This document shows, in pieces, positions 5,953 to 6,290 of a DNA stretch of 6,290 nucleotides (positions are counted from its first letter, which is position 1; the number at the start of each line of letters is the position of its first letter). Under the pieces are notes generated by a model. It had not been told where the DNA came from and ran no database searches. It was given only the letters and a program-made list of their open reading frames with translations. Location: positions 1 through 6,290 of the forward strand of contig JAFOIS010000175.1 of assembly GCA_017420605.1 (NCBI GenBank), written 5' to 3'. The position numbers and the translations under genes are program-made. Origin of the DNA: Lachnospiraceae bacterium (GTDB taxonomy: Bacteria; Bacillota; Clostridia; Lachnospirales; Lachnospiraceae).

Positions 5953-5998
5953 ATGCCGTTATCCGTGTTCCGTTTTCTCTGCGTTCCTTATCTGTCCG

Positions 5999-6199
5999 TC
6001 AGCCTTCCAGGTATCCCGCGGGGCCGTTCCCGCTTCTCATCGGCTGGCCGTTCGCATCGAGAAGGACCGTCAGTCCTCCCGCATAGCCGTCCCATACGAA
6101 AAGATACTGGATCCCGGTCTCCTGATCCTCCAGGACTCTGGCCCCGGTAAGGCCGCCCTGCTGATACACTTTTTTGAATCTGTCGATTTCTCTGAACAT
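5999..6199 (-). CDS. DUF6440-like small protein
   Basis: This 66-residue protein resembles the DUF6440 family of short Bacillota proteins in length and in the core YQQGGLTGARVLEDQETGIQ followed by YLFVWDGYAGGLTVLLDANG. No function is known for the family and none is visible here: there is no signal peptide, membrane segment or catalytic motif. The pattern suggests a small beta-rich fold with conserved glycines. GGAGGG at 6207-6212, 7 nt before the ATG, supports the start. It appears to be a single-gene unit, with its own terminator downstream and a probable terminator of another gene just upstream. The 65 bp between that terminator and the ATG must hold its promoter, but I see no convincing -35/-10 pair there. 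The family call is from memory of the motif. Confidence 0.75.
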   Translation of the reverse strand: MFREIDRFKKVYQQGGLTGARVLEDQETGIQYLFVWDGYAGGLTVLLDANGQPMRSGNGPAGYLEG

Positions 6200-6264
6200 T
6201 GTCGTTCCCTCCGTTCTTCCTGCTGCGGTCTGTCCCGCTTTACCGGTTTCTTCCCTCCGGCGGC

Positions 6265-6290
6265 CCGATAAAAAAAGGCTTTTATCGGAC
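6265..6290 (-). terminator. Probable terminator cut by the window edge
   Basis: The minus strand reads GTCCGATAAAAGCC (6290-6277) followed by seven T (6276-6270). This is how the 3' arm and T tract of an intrinsic terminator look, and the matching 5' arm would lie beyond 6290. A self-contained 9-bp inverted repeat (CCGATAAAA at 6265-6273, TTTTATCGG at 6280-6288) is also present and could form a weaker hairpin. Either way it would close a gene to the right of the window. Confidence 0.45.

Noticed and set aside
1..6290. CRISPR array, tRNA/rRNA genes, insertion sequence or phage elements
   Set aside because: No regularly spaced repeats, transposase or integrase motifs, or cloverleaf-like sequences were seen. 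The window is nearly filled by the minus-strand genes described.

Overview
The window carries seven genes and one edge-truncated gene, all on the minus strand, so transcription runs from high to low coordinates. The base composition is GC-rich, and most genes have strong AAGGAGG-type ribosome binding sites. Together with KtrB/KtrA-type potassium uptake, a DUF6440 protein and an AlkD-family glycosylase, this suggests a Bacillota/Clostridia genome, perhaps Lachnospiraceae. That assignment is an inference from style and gene content, not a proven one.

Layout in the direction of transcription: (1) 6290-5921 holds what looks like half of an intrinsic terminator at the window edge, a 66-residue DUF6440-like gene and its own intrinsic terminator. 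(2) 5924-5854 is a short control region. It has three 11-bp direct repeats, phased by 11 and 21 bp, upstream of a TACAAT -10 box with no good -35, as expected for a promoter that depends on an OmpR-type activator. (3) 5829-899 is a tight five-gene cluster: ktrB (K+ translocating subunit), ktrA (RCK gating subunit), a 76-residue single-pass membrane protein of unknown function, a KdpD-like sensor kinase and a KdpE-like response regulator. Gaps are 13, 27 and 12 nt, followed by an 8-nt overlap. (4) 853-1 holds an AlkD-like DNA glycosylase and the first 49 codons of a radical SAM protein that runs off the window.

Working model (inference): the two-component system senses potassium or c-di-AMP status and controls its own adjacent KtrAB-type transporter rather than a KdpFABC pump, none of which is present here. 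The kinase lacks the N-terminal KdpD domain and begins directly with the universal stress protein (USP) domain. That domain carries an S-x-S-x20-L-T-A-x-Y motif closely matching the one reported for c-di-AMP binding in Staphylococcus aureus KdpD. The small membrane protein between transporter and kinase is the least explained gene. Its 3' half also contains a possible extended -10 promoter and an 8-bp inverted repeat bracketing the kinase ribosome binding site, so kdpDE may also be expressed separately. All long plus-strand reading frames are antisense shadows of these genes.
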